A stretch of DNA of 8,545 nt, from positions 1 to 8,545 of the forward strand of contig JAUMUB010000041.1 in NCBI GenBank assembly GCA_030530905.1, in the 5' to 3' direction. Position 1 is the stretch's first letter. Each line of letters opens with the position of its first letter. This DNA is from Bifidobacteriaceae bacterium. Lineage in GTDB: Bacteria > Actinomycetota > Actinomycetes > Actinomycetales > Bifidobacteriaceae. Position numbers and translations under genes: made by a program. This document shows positions 1-6,525 of the stretch, piece after piece. The notes beneath the pieces were generated by a model. The model was not told the DNA's origin. It did no database searches and worked only from the letters and a program-made list of their open reading frames with translations.

Positions 1-693
1 AGTAAAGCGAAAGATATGACTCTTGTTAAACAGATTGGTATTGAAGACGATATTACAGCTATTTCTTCCGATAACACTGATGTTGTAGTGGAATTTAGTG
101 TGCCGTCTGCTTCTTTAAACAACGTGGTTACCTTGGTAAAGCAGGGCGTGAATGTGATTGTTGGAACTACTGGTTGGACTGAAGAAAAGTTGCAAACAGT
201 AAAAGATTTATTACAAGAGCCTGAACATAACAATCAGATTGTATTTATTGTTCCTAATTTTGCTATTTCAGCTGTTTTAGCACAATATTTTGCTACAAAA
301 GCTGCTCGATATTTTGAATCCGTGGAGATTATCGAAATGCATCATCCTGATAAGGTTGATGCCCCTTCAGGAACTGCTATTCACACAGCTCAAGGTGTTG
401 CTAAAGCTCGTGCGGAAGCAGGGCTGGGGGCAATGCCTGATAATACTCAAGGCAACGTCTCGTCAAGGGGAGAGCTTGTTGAAGGAATTCCTGTTCATGC
501 GATTCGACTTCGCGGTTTAAACGCTCATGAGGAAATTCTTTTTGGTAACGCTGGTGAGCAGCTGGTGCTTCGCGCTGACAGTTTTGATCGCATTTCTTTT
601 ATGCCAGGAGTGTTATTGGCAGTGCGCGCAGTGGTTTCAGGAAAATATGATTCTGGATTACTTGTTGGCTTGGAATCAATTTTAGACTTATAA
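1..693 (+). CDS. dapB: 4-hydroxy-tetrahydrodipicolinate reductase, 5'-truncated by the window edge
   Basis: DapB reduces the product of DapA to tetrahydrodipicolinate with NAD(P)H in the cytosolic diaminopimelate/lysine pathway. The reading frame is open from base 1, so the gene begins upstream; the ATG at 16 is internal. About 230 residues are present, against roughly 245-270 for the family, so only some 20-30 N-terminal residues are missing, including the expected dinucleotide-binding GxxGRMG loop. Counting from the ATG at 16, the fragment shows GTTGW (50-54), the PNFAISAVL segment (80-88) and the family signature EMHHPDKVDAPSGTA (107-121), which holds the catalytic His pair and Lys113 and the substrate-binding SGT. 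The C-terminal part with RLRGLNAHEE and FMPGVLLAVRAV is intact and ends in TAA. dapA follows after 45 bases without a terminator, so the two are probably co-transcribed. The identification is secure; the start cannot be seen. Confidence 0.96.
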   Translation, partial: SKAKDMTLVKQIGIEDDITAISSDNTDVVVEFSVPSASLNNVVTLVKQGVNVIVGTTGWTEEKLQTVKDLLQEPEHNNQIVFIVPNFAISAVLAQYFATKAARYFESVEIIEMHHPDKVDAPSGTAIHTAQGVAKARAEAGLGAMPDNTQGNVSSRGELVEGIPVHAIRLRGLNAHEEILFGNAGEQLVLRADSFDRISFMPGVLLAVRAVVSGKYDSGLLVGLESILDL

Positions 694-700
694 GATTAAA

Positions 701-715
701 AATAATCAGATTATT
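701..715 (+). repeat. 15-bp AT-rich palindrome in the dapB-dapA spacer
   Basis: AATAATC-A-GATTATT is a perfect palindrome with a single central base. It is preceded by GATTA (694-698), which can pair with TAATC at 703-707 around an AAAA loop. It is too AT-rich and lacks the loop or T tract needed for a terminator. It could be a protein-binding site or a weak RNA structure, or chance. Confidence 0.35.
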
Positions 716-738
716 GCACAAAGCAGATGGGACGTTAA

Positions 739-1629
739 ATGCATTTATTAGAAAAAGCACCTTTTGGGCGCGTGCTGCCAGCAATGGTAACCCCTATGCA
801 TCATGATGGTAGTGTTGATTTTGAGGCTGCTCAAGTAATTGCTAAGACTTTAGTGGCTGACGGTGCTGATGGTATTGTGGTTAATGGCACGACTGGCGAG
901 TCTCCTGTGACGCATATGGAAGAAAAGGTTGAACTTGTTCGTGCAGTTAAAGAAGTTGTAGATGTTCCTATTATTTCTGGCGCAGGCTCCAACGATACAG
1001 CACATTCGGTTCGAATGGTTGAACAAACTCAGGCTGCTGGTGCTGACGCAGTGCTAGTTGTTGTGCCATATTATTCCCGACCTTCACAAGAAGGTTTGTA
1101 TAGGCATTATAAGGCGATTAATAGCTCAACTGATAAGCCTGTTATTATTTATGACGTTCCTGCAAGAACGGGTGTTAAGGTTGCGTTAGACACGTATGTT
1201 CGTCTTGCTCAACTTGAGCATGTTGTGGCAGTAAAAGATGCCACTGGCGACATTGCACAGGCTGTTCGTAAACGTTTAGAAACGGGACTATCATGGTATT
1301 CTGGCGATGATGGATTGTTCTTGCCGTTTCTTTCAGTCGGAGCTGTGGGTATAATTTCAGTGATTGCACATGTTGCTGCAAATCCAATGCTGCAACTGGC
1401 AAACGCTTTTGACCAAGGCAATATTGCGCAAGCTCAGCAACTAGCAGTTCAATTGTCTCCACTTGTTGAGGCAATGAATGGTAATGGTTTTCAAGCTGCT
1501 ATGGCTAAGGCTTCTTTGCACGTACGTGGTATTTTAGATGACACGACGATGAGATTGCCAAATGTTGGTCCAAGCGTTGAAGAATTTGAACGAGTAACTC
1601 GCGGAATGAAAGCTTCCGGTTTAATATAA
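739..1629 (+). CDS. dapA: 4-hydroxy-tetrahydrodipicolinate synthase
   Basis: DapA condenses pyruvate with aspartate semialdehyde, the first committed step towards diaminopimelate and lysine. It is a cytosolic TIM-barrel enzyme. The 296-residue product has the normal family length and all active-site elements: GTTGE (50-54, with the Thr pair 51/52), the PYYSRPSQEGLY segment (110-121, Tyr112 matching the E. coli triad Tyr107), YDVPARTG (138-145, with Tyr138 and the substrate-carboxylate Arg143), and Lys166 in VVAVKDATGD, the Schiff-base lysine. The ATG at 739 is chosen because the protein starts as expected for bifidobacterial DapA and an in-frame TAA at 736-738 directly precedes it, which rules out any earlier start. 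The upstream Shine-Dalgarno match is weak (GGGA around 729-732), so translation may depend partly on coupling to dapB, which is an inference. It sits between dapB and rnj in an apparent operon. Confidence 0.97.
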   Translation: MHLLEKAPFGRVLPAMVTPMHHDGSVDFEAAQVIAKTLVADGADGIVVNGTTGESPVTHMEEKVELVRAVKEVVDVPIISGAGSNDTAHSVRMVEQTQAAGADAVLVVVPYYSRPSQEGLYRHYKAINSSTDKPVIIYDVPARTGVKVALDTYVRLAQLEHVVAVKDATGDIAQAVRKRLETGLSWYSGDDGLFLPFLSVGAVGIISVIAHVAANPMLQLANAFDQGNIAQAQQLAVQLSPLVEAMNGNGFQAAMAKASLHVRGILDDTTMRLPNVGPSVEEFERVTRGMKASGLI

Positions 1630-1682
1630 GACGTCGCTTGCATAAGAGATGTGAGCAAAAGATAATAGAAAACTATTGAAGA

Positions 1683-3692
1683 ATGGTAGATACAACTAAT
1701 AGTAGAAAAAGTAGAGAAAATCGCGCAAGAACTGTTGCGCGTAAAACAAGTAAAGTTGCTTCTGGCGAACGCACTGTTTCAGCTGAGAGTGCTGACGGAG
1801 TTAAAACTCGTAAGGTTTCGCACTATTCTCGACGTGCGCAAAATCCGCGTGGCGCAAATAATAGGCCTAAGGTGTTACGTAGTAGCGAATCAACTCATGC
1901 TTCGTCGAAAAAGACTCGTCGTCCTTCGCATGCAAAAGCTAATGCTCGCAAGGTTTCACAAACTGCAGTACAAGCACCTCAAGGTCGTATCGTTCCTCCA
2001 CCAAAATATCGTAAAGGCTCAATGCGAATTGTGCCGTTAGGTGGTTTAGGTGAAATCGGTCGTAATATGAATGTGATTGAATATAACGGCCATATTTTAC
2101 TTATTGATTGTGGTGTGTTATTCCCTGAAGAAGAGCAACCAGGTGTAGATTTAATTCTTCCTGATTTTGCTTATATTCGTGACAGGCTTGATAAGGTTGA
2201 AGCTTTAGTATTAACACATGGTCATGAGGATCATATTGGTGCTGTGCCTTATTTGCTAAAGCTTCGTCCAGATATTCCACTTATTGGTTCTAAACTCACC
2301 TTGGCTTTTGCTGAGGCTAAGTGTAAAGAACATCATATTCGCCCAACTTTGGTGCGAGTGCAGGGTCGCGACAAGATGAAGGCTGGTCCTTTTAATCTTG
2401 AATTTATTACGGTAACACATTCAATCCCTGACGCATTGGCAGTGTGCGTAAAAACTCCTGCTGGTACTATTATCGACACTGGTGATATTAAGCTTGATCA
2501 GCTTCCTCTTGATCATCATGTTACAGATTTAGTTGAGTTCGGTAAGCTTGGTGAGCAGGGTATTGACTTGTTGATGGCAGATTCAACAAACGCTGAAATT
2601 CCTGGATTCGTTAAGCCAGAAACCACGATCGGGCCTGCTCTTGATAGAGCTTTTGCTGAAGCGAAGCGCAAGATTATTGTGGCAAGCTTCTCTAGTCACG
2701 TTCACCGCGTTCAGCAAGTGGTTGATGCGGCTCATAAGTATGGTCGTAAAGTAGTGTTTGTTGGCCGCTCCATGGTTCGTAACATGTCTATTGCTGCGGA
2801 TTTGGGATACTTGCATATTCCTGAAGATACCATTGTTGATGTTCGTGATGCCAACGATATTCAAGACGATAAGATTGTTTACATGTGCACTGGCTCACAG
2901 GGTGAGCCTATGGCTGCTCTAGGTCGTATTGCTGACGGTAATCATCGCGATATAACCGTTAATGAATTTGATACTGTTATTTTGGCAAGCTCGTTAATCC
3001 CAGGTAATGAGCATGGTGTGTATAAAGTTATTAATAAGTTAGTGCAAATGGGCGCGCGAGTTATTAATAAAGATAATGCGGCAATTCACGTATCTGGACA
3101 CTGCAATGAGGGTGAGTTATTGTACTTGTACAATATCGTAAAGCCTAAGTGTGCTATGCCAATCCACGGCGAACATCGCCATTTAGTCGCTAATGGTTTA
3201 ATCGCTGTTAAAACAGGTGTTGAACCAGGTAATGTCGTGTTAGCAGAAGACGGTGATGTGGTTGATTTGTATCATGGCAAAGCTGCAGTTGTTGGCTCTG
3301 TTCCATGTGGATACGTGTATGTTGATGGAAAGTCAGTTGGTGAGCTTACTGAAGACGAGCTAGAAAAGCGCCGAATCTTAGGTTCTGAAGGCTTCGTTTC
3401 CAGCTTCGTAGTTGTTAATACTGAAACCGCAGAAGTTATTAATGGTCCTAAGATTTATTTAAACGCTGTTGCTGAAGATGAGAGTGAATTCGATAAGGTT
3501 CGTCATCAGATTGTTGAGCAACTTCGTGATGCAATGATGACTGGAACTAAAGATACTCATAAGCTGCAGCAGTTAATGCGTCGCACGCTTGGTGGCTGGG
3601 TTGCACGTCAACTTCATCGTAAGCCTATGATTGTGCCAGTAGTAGCTGATATTGCAGTTGACTCAGAAGAGCTATTATACGGTAAAAAATAA
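1683..3692 (+). CDS. rnj: Ribonuclease J with a long basic N-terminal extension
   Basis: RNase J is a zinc-dependent metallo-beta-lactamase/beta-CASP nuclease with endonuclease and 5'-3' exonuclease activity in RNA maturation and decay. The core begins near residue 114 (MRIVPLGGLGEIGRNM) and shows the metal-site motif THGHEDH (178-184), His236 in VTHSIPDA, Asp258 in DTGDIK, and the beta-CASP motifs MADSTNAE (288-295), HVSGH (459-463) and PIHGEH (483-488). A C-terminal domain covers roughly 565-669. The 669 residues exceed the usual 555-560 by about 110. The excess is residues 1-113, rich in Ser, Lys and Arg (29 K/R against 6 D/E by my count) and probably disordered; it may bind RNA. The ATG at 1683 has almost no Shine-Dalgarno, whereas the in-frame ATG at 2022 is preceded by AAAGG and would give a 556-residue core protein. 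I keep the upstream start because the extension stays open and has a coherent composition. The gene is 53 bases after dapA with no terminator between. Confidence 0.95.
   Translation: MVDTTNSRKSRENRARTVARKTSKVASGERTVSAESADGVKTRKVSHYSRRAQNPRGANNRPKVLRSSESTHASSKKTRRPSHAKANARKVSQTAVQAPQGRIVPPPKYRKGSMRIVPLGGLGEIGRNMNVIEYNGHILLIDCGVLFPEEEQPGVDLILPDFAYIRDRLDKVEALVLTHGHEDHIGAVPYLLKLRPDIPLIGSKLTLAFAEAKCKEHHIRPTLVRVQGRDKMKAGPFNLEFITVTHSIPDALAVCVKTPAGTIIDTGDIKLDQLPLDHHVTDLVEFGKLGEQGIDLLMADSTNAEIPGFVKPETTIGPALDRAFAEAKRKIIVASFSSHVHRVQQVVDAAHKYGRKVVFVGRSMVRNMSIAADLGYLHIPEDTIVDVRDANDIQDDKIVYMCTGSQGEPMAALGRIADGNHRDITVNEFDTVILASSLIPGNEHGVYKVINKLVQMGARVINKDNAAIHVSGHCNEGELLYLYNIVKPKCAMPIHGEHRHLVANGLIAVKTGVEPGNVVLAEDGDVVDLYHGKAAVVGSVPCGYVYVDGKSVGELTEDELEKRRILGSEGFVSSFVVVNTETAEVINGPKIYLNAVAEDESEFDKVRHQIVEQLRDAMMTGTKDTHKLQQLMRRTLGGWVARQLHRKPMIVPVVADIAVDSEELLYGKK
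2013..2024 (+). promoter_or_regulatory. Possible internal ribosome binding site and start in rnj
   Basis: AAAGG at 2013-2017 lies four bases before an in-frame ATG at 2022-2024, exactly where the conserved RNase J core begins. Initiation here would make a 556-residue protein, close to the ordinary family length. The spacing is slightly short. It may be chance, since the sequence also has to encode KYRKGSM. Confidence 0.3.
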
Positions 3693-3709
3693 ATTATGTA
3701 AGATGTTTT

Positions 3710-3750
3710 AGTAATAAGGTAGTGCTGATTTGTTCTACCTTATTACTTTT
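3710..3750 (+). terminator. Hairpin with short T tract after rnj; terminator or pepN leader attenuator
   Basis: A perfect 13-bp stem pairs 3710-3722 (AGTAATAAGGTAG) with 3735-3747 (CTACCTTATTACT) around a 12-base loop. T residues run through 3747-3750, then G and TT. The stem has only four G-C pairs and the T run is short, so termination may be partial. It starts 18 bases after the rnj stop and ends 8 bases before the pepN Shine-Dalgarno. I see no good promoter between the hairpin and pepN, so readthrough from rnj could still supply pepN transcript. Confidence 0.65.
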
Positions 3751-3758
3751 GTTCAATA

Positions 3759-3764
3759 AAAGGA
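3759..3764 (+). promoter_or_regulatory. pepN ribosome binding site (decides the start)
   Basis: AAAGGA lies five bases before the ATG at 3770. It is the best Shine-Dalgarno match in the spacer and fixes the pepN start at 3770 in preference to the in-frame GTG at 3722, which lies in the hairpin stem. Confidence 0.8.
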
Positions 3765-3769
3765 TAAAA

Positions 3770-6376
3770 ATGCCAGGTTCTAACTTAACACGCACTGAAG
3801 CGCAAGAACGTGCAGCTGTTATTGCGCAGCCTATTCATTATTATGTTTCTTTAGATTTGAGTAAAGGCGCTCGCACGTTTGATTCTGTTACTCGCATAAC
3901 ATTTGATGCGGTTGCAGGAAGCTCATCTTTTCTTGATTTAATCGCGCAAAGCGTTTCTCGAGTTGTGCTTAATGGTGAAGAATTACAGCCTGAAAAGGTG
4001 TTTAACGACAATCGTATTGAGCTTTCTTCATTACAGGAACATAATGAGGTGCTAGTAGAGGCTGTATGTGTATATTCTAATACTGGTGAGGGTTTACATC
4101 GCAGCGTAGATCCTGCTGATAATAATGTGTATATGTACACGCAGTTTGAGGTTCCTGATGCTCGCCGCGTATACGCAGTATTTGATCAGCCTGATTTGAA
4201 GGCGGTTTTTGATTTTGATGTCACTGCTCCAAAAAGCTGGATTGTCACTTCTAACATGCCTGTAGTGAATACGACAGATGTTGATCAGCTTACGCAAGAC
4301 GGAACCTTGGTTGATAAGCCAGCTGAAACTTGCAAGAAGTGGGTTTTTGACACAACAGTGCAGATGAGCTCATATTTGACTGCAATTTGTGCAGGACCAT
4401 ATGCTCAATGGCATACTGAGTATGCAAATGAGGATGGTCGTACAATCCCAATGGCAATGTATTGCCGTCAGTCTTTGAAGCAGGCTTTTGAAAAGGATGT
4501 GGACTACTTATTTGATATTACTAAGAAGGGTTTTGCATTTTATGCTAAGACCTGGGGAGTTCCATATCCTTATGCTAAGTATGATCAGATTTATGTTCCT
4601 GAATATAATGCTGGAGCAATGGAAAATATTGGCATGGTAACCTATCGTGATCAATACGTGTTTGAGTCAAAAGTTACCGATGCAATGGCTGAACGCCGTG
4701 TTATTACTGTGCTTCACGAATTAGCTCATATGTGGTTTGGCGATTATGTGACCATGAAGTGGTGGAATGACTTGTGGCTTAACGAGTCTTTCGCAGAATT
4801 TACTTCTACTTTGGCCACTGCTGAAGCTAGTGATTGGCATGATGCTTGGGCAACATTCACATCAGGTGAGAAGAGCTGGGCATTAAATCAGGATCAGCTT
4901 TCTACAACACATCCTATTGTTGCTCCAATTAACGATTTGAATGATACGTATGTGAATTTTGATGGTATAACCTATGCAAAAGGTGCTTCCGTTTTGAAGC
5001 AACTTGTTGCGTATGTGGGACGTGAACCATTCTTTGAGGGAATCCATAATTATTTAGAAAAACATGCGTATGCTAATGCAACATTGCATGATTTGCTTGT
5101 TGAATTGGAGAAGACTTCTGGTCGTGAACTCACTTCTTGGAGTGCTCAGTGGCTTGAAAAAGCTGGTATTAATACTATTAAGGCAAAAGTTGAAGAAGAT
5201 ACTCACGGCAATATTACTCAATTTGAGTTGCACCAAAGTGCTTCTCAAGAACATCCTGTGCTTCGCTCTCACCGCCTAGCTATTGGCTTCTACAATGAGA
5301 ATGAGCAGGGTAAGATTGTTCGTACCAAGCGTTTTGAGCTAGATGTTGATGGTGAAGTTACTGTAGTTCAAGAAGCTCTTGGTGAGCAGCGTCCGCAGTT
5401 CATTTTGGTTAATGATGATGATTTAACATATACGAAGCTTCGTCTTGATGAGAAATCCTTAGCATTTGCTCAAGAGAACTTGTATCGTTTTGACGATGCT
5501 TTAGCTCGTGCAGTTATTTGGTTGTCATTATGGGATATGACTCGTGATGGTGAATTTAGTGCTGAGCAGTTTATTCACACAAGTTTGAAAGCTTTGGGAA
5601 CTGAACATGAGTCAACAACATTCCGTTATGCTTTACAGCAGGTGAATACCACAGCATGGCATTATGTTGATCCACGCCGTGTTGATGAGGTGGTAAAGTC
5701 CGTAGCGCAAAGCTTATGGGATTTGGCTCAAAAAGCTCAGGCTGGTTCTGATGAGCAGTTCCAGCTTGTGAATGCCTATTTGCAGTATGGTGAGCAAGGC
5801 GATCAAGAGTTCGTAAATCATGCTCAAGGTTTGCTAAATGGTGATATTGTTTTGAACGGTTTGGAGATTGACAATAATCTTCGTTGGACAATCATTAAAG
5901 TATTGGCAAAGGTTAATGCGATCGGTGAAGCTGAGATTGATGCTCAACTGTCTAAGCGTGATACTACGCAAAACCGTGAGTTTGCGTTAGGTGCTCGTGC
6001 AAGCATCACCACTGTTGAGGCTAAGAAGTGGGCGTTCGATCAGGCTGTGCACAATGAAGAATTGACGAATATGCAGCTTGAGGCTGTATGCTCTGGCTTC
6101 TCAAATACTACTGATAAGCAAATTATTGATGAGTTTGCTCAAGAGTACTTTGACACTATTGAGTGGATTTGGGATCATCGAACATTCCATATGGCAGAGG
6201 CATTGTTGTTGGGCTTGTATCCTGTTCATGTTGATGCAAAACGTTTGGTTGATTTAGGACATGCATGGCTTGAATCACATCAGGATAGTGATAATGCGCT
6301 TCGTCGTATTATAAGTGGCAATATTGAGTCAAGTGAGCGTATGCTTCGTGTGCAGCAGTTTAACAGCAATCTGTAA
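3770..6376 (+). CDS. pepN: Aminopeptidase N, M1 family zinc metallopeptidase
   Basis: This enzyme removes N-terminal amino acids from peptides in the cytosol. With the start at 3770 the protein has 868 residues, close to other actinobacterial PepN proteins (about 850-870), and begins MPGSNLTRTEAQERAAVIAQ. The N-terminal beta domain contains the family segment FEVPDARRVYAVFDQPDLKA (126-145). The exopeptidase signature GAMEN is at 282-286. The zinc site HELAH (316-320) with Glu339 in NESFAEF makes a complete HExxH-x18-E motif, with Glu317 as catalytic base. Tyr402 in ITYAKGASVLKQL is the likely transition-state tyrosine. From about residue 510 onward a long, mostly helical region matches the ERAP1-like C-terminal domain. 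There is no signal peptide: the hydrophobic MLICSTLLLLFNKRIK seen with the GTG at 3722 is translated leader. The gene is flanked by hairpins on both sides, so it may form its own unit, but its promoter is not evident. Confidence 0.96.
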   Translation: MPGSNLTRTEAQERAAVIAQPIHYYVSLDLSKGARTFDSVTRITFDAVAGSSSFLDLIAQSVSRVVLNGEELQPEKVFNDNRIELSSLQEHNEVLVEAVCVYSNTGEGLHRSVDPADNNVYMYTQFEVPDARRVYAVFDQPDLKAVFDFDVTAPKSWIVTSNMPVVNTTDVDQLTQDGTLVDKPAETCKKWVFDTTVQMSSYLTAICAGPYAQWHTEYANEDGRTIPMAMYCRQSLKQAFEKDVDYLFDITKKGFAFYAKTWGVPYPYAKYDQIYVPEYNAGAMENIGMVTYRDQYVFESKVTDAMAERRVITVLHELAHMWFGDYVTMKWWNDLWLNESFAEFTSTLATAEASDWHDAWATFTSGEKSWALNQDQLSTTHPIVAPINDLNDTYVNFDGITYAKGASVLKQLVAYVGREPFFEGIHNYLEKHAYANATLHDLLVELEKTSGRELTSWSAQWLEKAGINTIKAKVEEDTHGNITQFELHQSASQEHPVLRSHRLAIGFYNENEQGKIVRTKRFELDVDGEVTVVQEALGEQRPQFILVNDDDLTYTKLRLDEKSLAFAQENLYRFDDALARAVIWLSLWDMTRDGEFSAEQFIHTSLKALGTEHESTTFRYALQQVNTTAWHYVDPRRVDEVVKSVAQSLWDLAQKAQAGSDEQFQLVNAYLQYGEQGDQEFVNHAQGLLNGDIVLNGLEIDNNLRWTIIKVLAKVNAIGEAEIDAQLSKRDTTQNREFALGARASITTVEAKKWAFDQAVHNEELTNMQLEAVCSGFSNTTDKQIIDEFAQEYFDTIEWIWDHRTFHMAEALLLGLYPVHVDAKRLVDLGHAWLESHQDSDNALRRIISGNIESSERMLRVQQFNSNL

Positions 6377-6385
6377 TATTGTGTG

Positions 6386-6420
6386 AATAAATGCCGATGA
6401 GTTCCATCGGCATTTATTAT
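6386..6420 (+). terminator. Rho-independent terminator after pepN
   Basis: A perfect 14-bp stem pairs 6386-6399 (AATAAATGCCGATG) with 6405-6418 (CATCGGCATTTATT) around the five-base loop AGTTC. An inner GC-richer core TGCCGATG/CATCGGCA is followed by TTTATTAT. It starts 10 bases after the pepN stop. The A-rich left flank makes it potentially active in both directions, but no convergent gene is present. Confidence 0.88.
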
Positions 6421-6447
6421 ATTGAGTAACTGTGTTCATATTGAGTA
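6419..6447 (+). repeat. 10-bp perfect direct repeat upstream of glmM
   Basis: ATATTGAGTA occurs at 6419-6428 and again at 6438-6447, a 19-bp period, between the pepN terminator and the candidate glmM promoter. It could be a tandem regulator site. The first copy also contains a TTGAGT that is spaced 18 bases from TATTAT at 6446-6451, so it may instead be part of a weak promoter. It may equally be chance in AT-rich DNA. Confidence 0.45.
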
Positions 6448-6463
6448 TTATGTTGCGCGCTAG

Positions 6464-6491
6464 TTGCAATCATCGTGCGGTGTATTATGAT
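6464..6491 (+). promoter_or_regulatory. Candidate sigma70-type promoter for glmM-def
   Basis: TTGCAA (6464-6469) and TATGAT (6486-6491) are separated by 16 bases, which places transcription start near 6498 and leaves a leader of about 28 bases. A strong terminator immediately upstream and a 149-base spacer make a promoter here expected. An alternative pair, TTGAGT (6422-6427) and TATTAT (6446-6451) with 18 bases between, lies further upstream. Confidence 0.5.
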
Positions 6492-6510
6492 TTAGTGGTA
6501 GGAAAATTGT

Positions 6511-6515
6511 AAGGA
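6511..6515 (+). promoter_or_regulatory. glmM ribosome binding site
   Basis: AAGGA lies ten bases before the ATG at 6526. The spacing is on the long side, but no better start is present and the protein begins with the conserved MPRMFGTDGVRG. Confidence 0.65.
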
Positions 6516-6525
6516 CGGTTGTTCG

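Noticed and set aside
727..741. Three-codon mini-ORF ATG-GGA-CGT-TAA whose stop abuts the dapA ATG
   Set aside because: It has no Shine-Dalgarno of its own and is too short to separate from chance. It is useful only as proof that dapA cannot start earlier in frame.
1175..1474. Open frames on the minus strand inside dapA (up to 99 codons)
   Set aside because: They lie entirely within a secure dapA frame, show no recognisable protein and have no ribosome binding site.
1639..1677. Possible terminator between dapA and rnj
   Set aside because: Only 4- and 5-bp stems form (TTGC/GCAA and AATAG/CTATT) and no T tract follows, so there is no support for termination.
1735..2040. 101-codon open frame in another + frame across the rnj extension
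   Set aside because: I considered whether the basic extension was really out-of-frame DNA. The rnj frame is open through the whole stretch and runs into the core without a shift, while the alternative product shows no family features.
3652..3690. Promoter-like elements TTGACT, TTGCAG and TATTAT at the 3' end of rnj, possible pepN promoter
   Set aside because: No pair has an acceptable -10 at 16-18 bases: the candidates give 15, 18 with a poor TATACG, or 19 with TAAAAA. They would also lie before the hairpin.
5571..5891. 106-codon open frame on the minus strand inside pepN
   Set aside because: It is antisense to intact pepN coding sequence with no recognisable motif or start signal, so it is a shadow frame.
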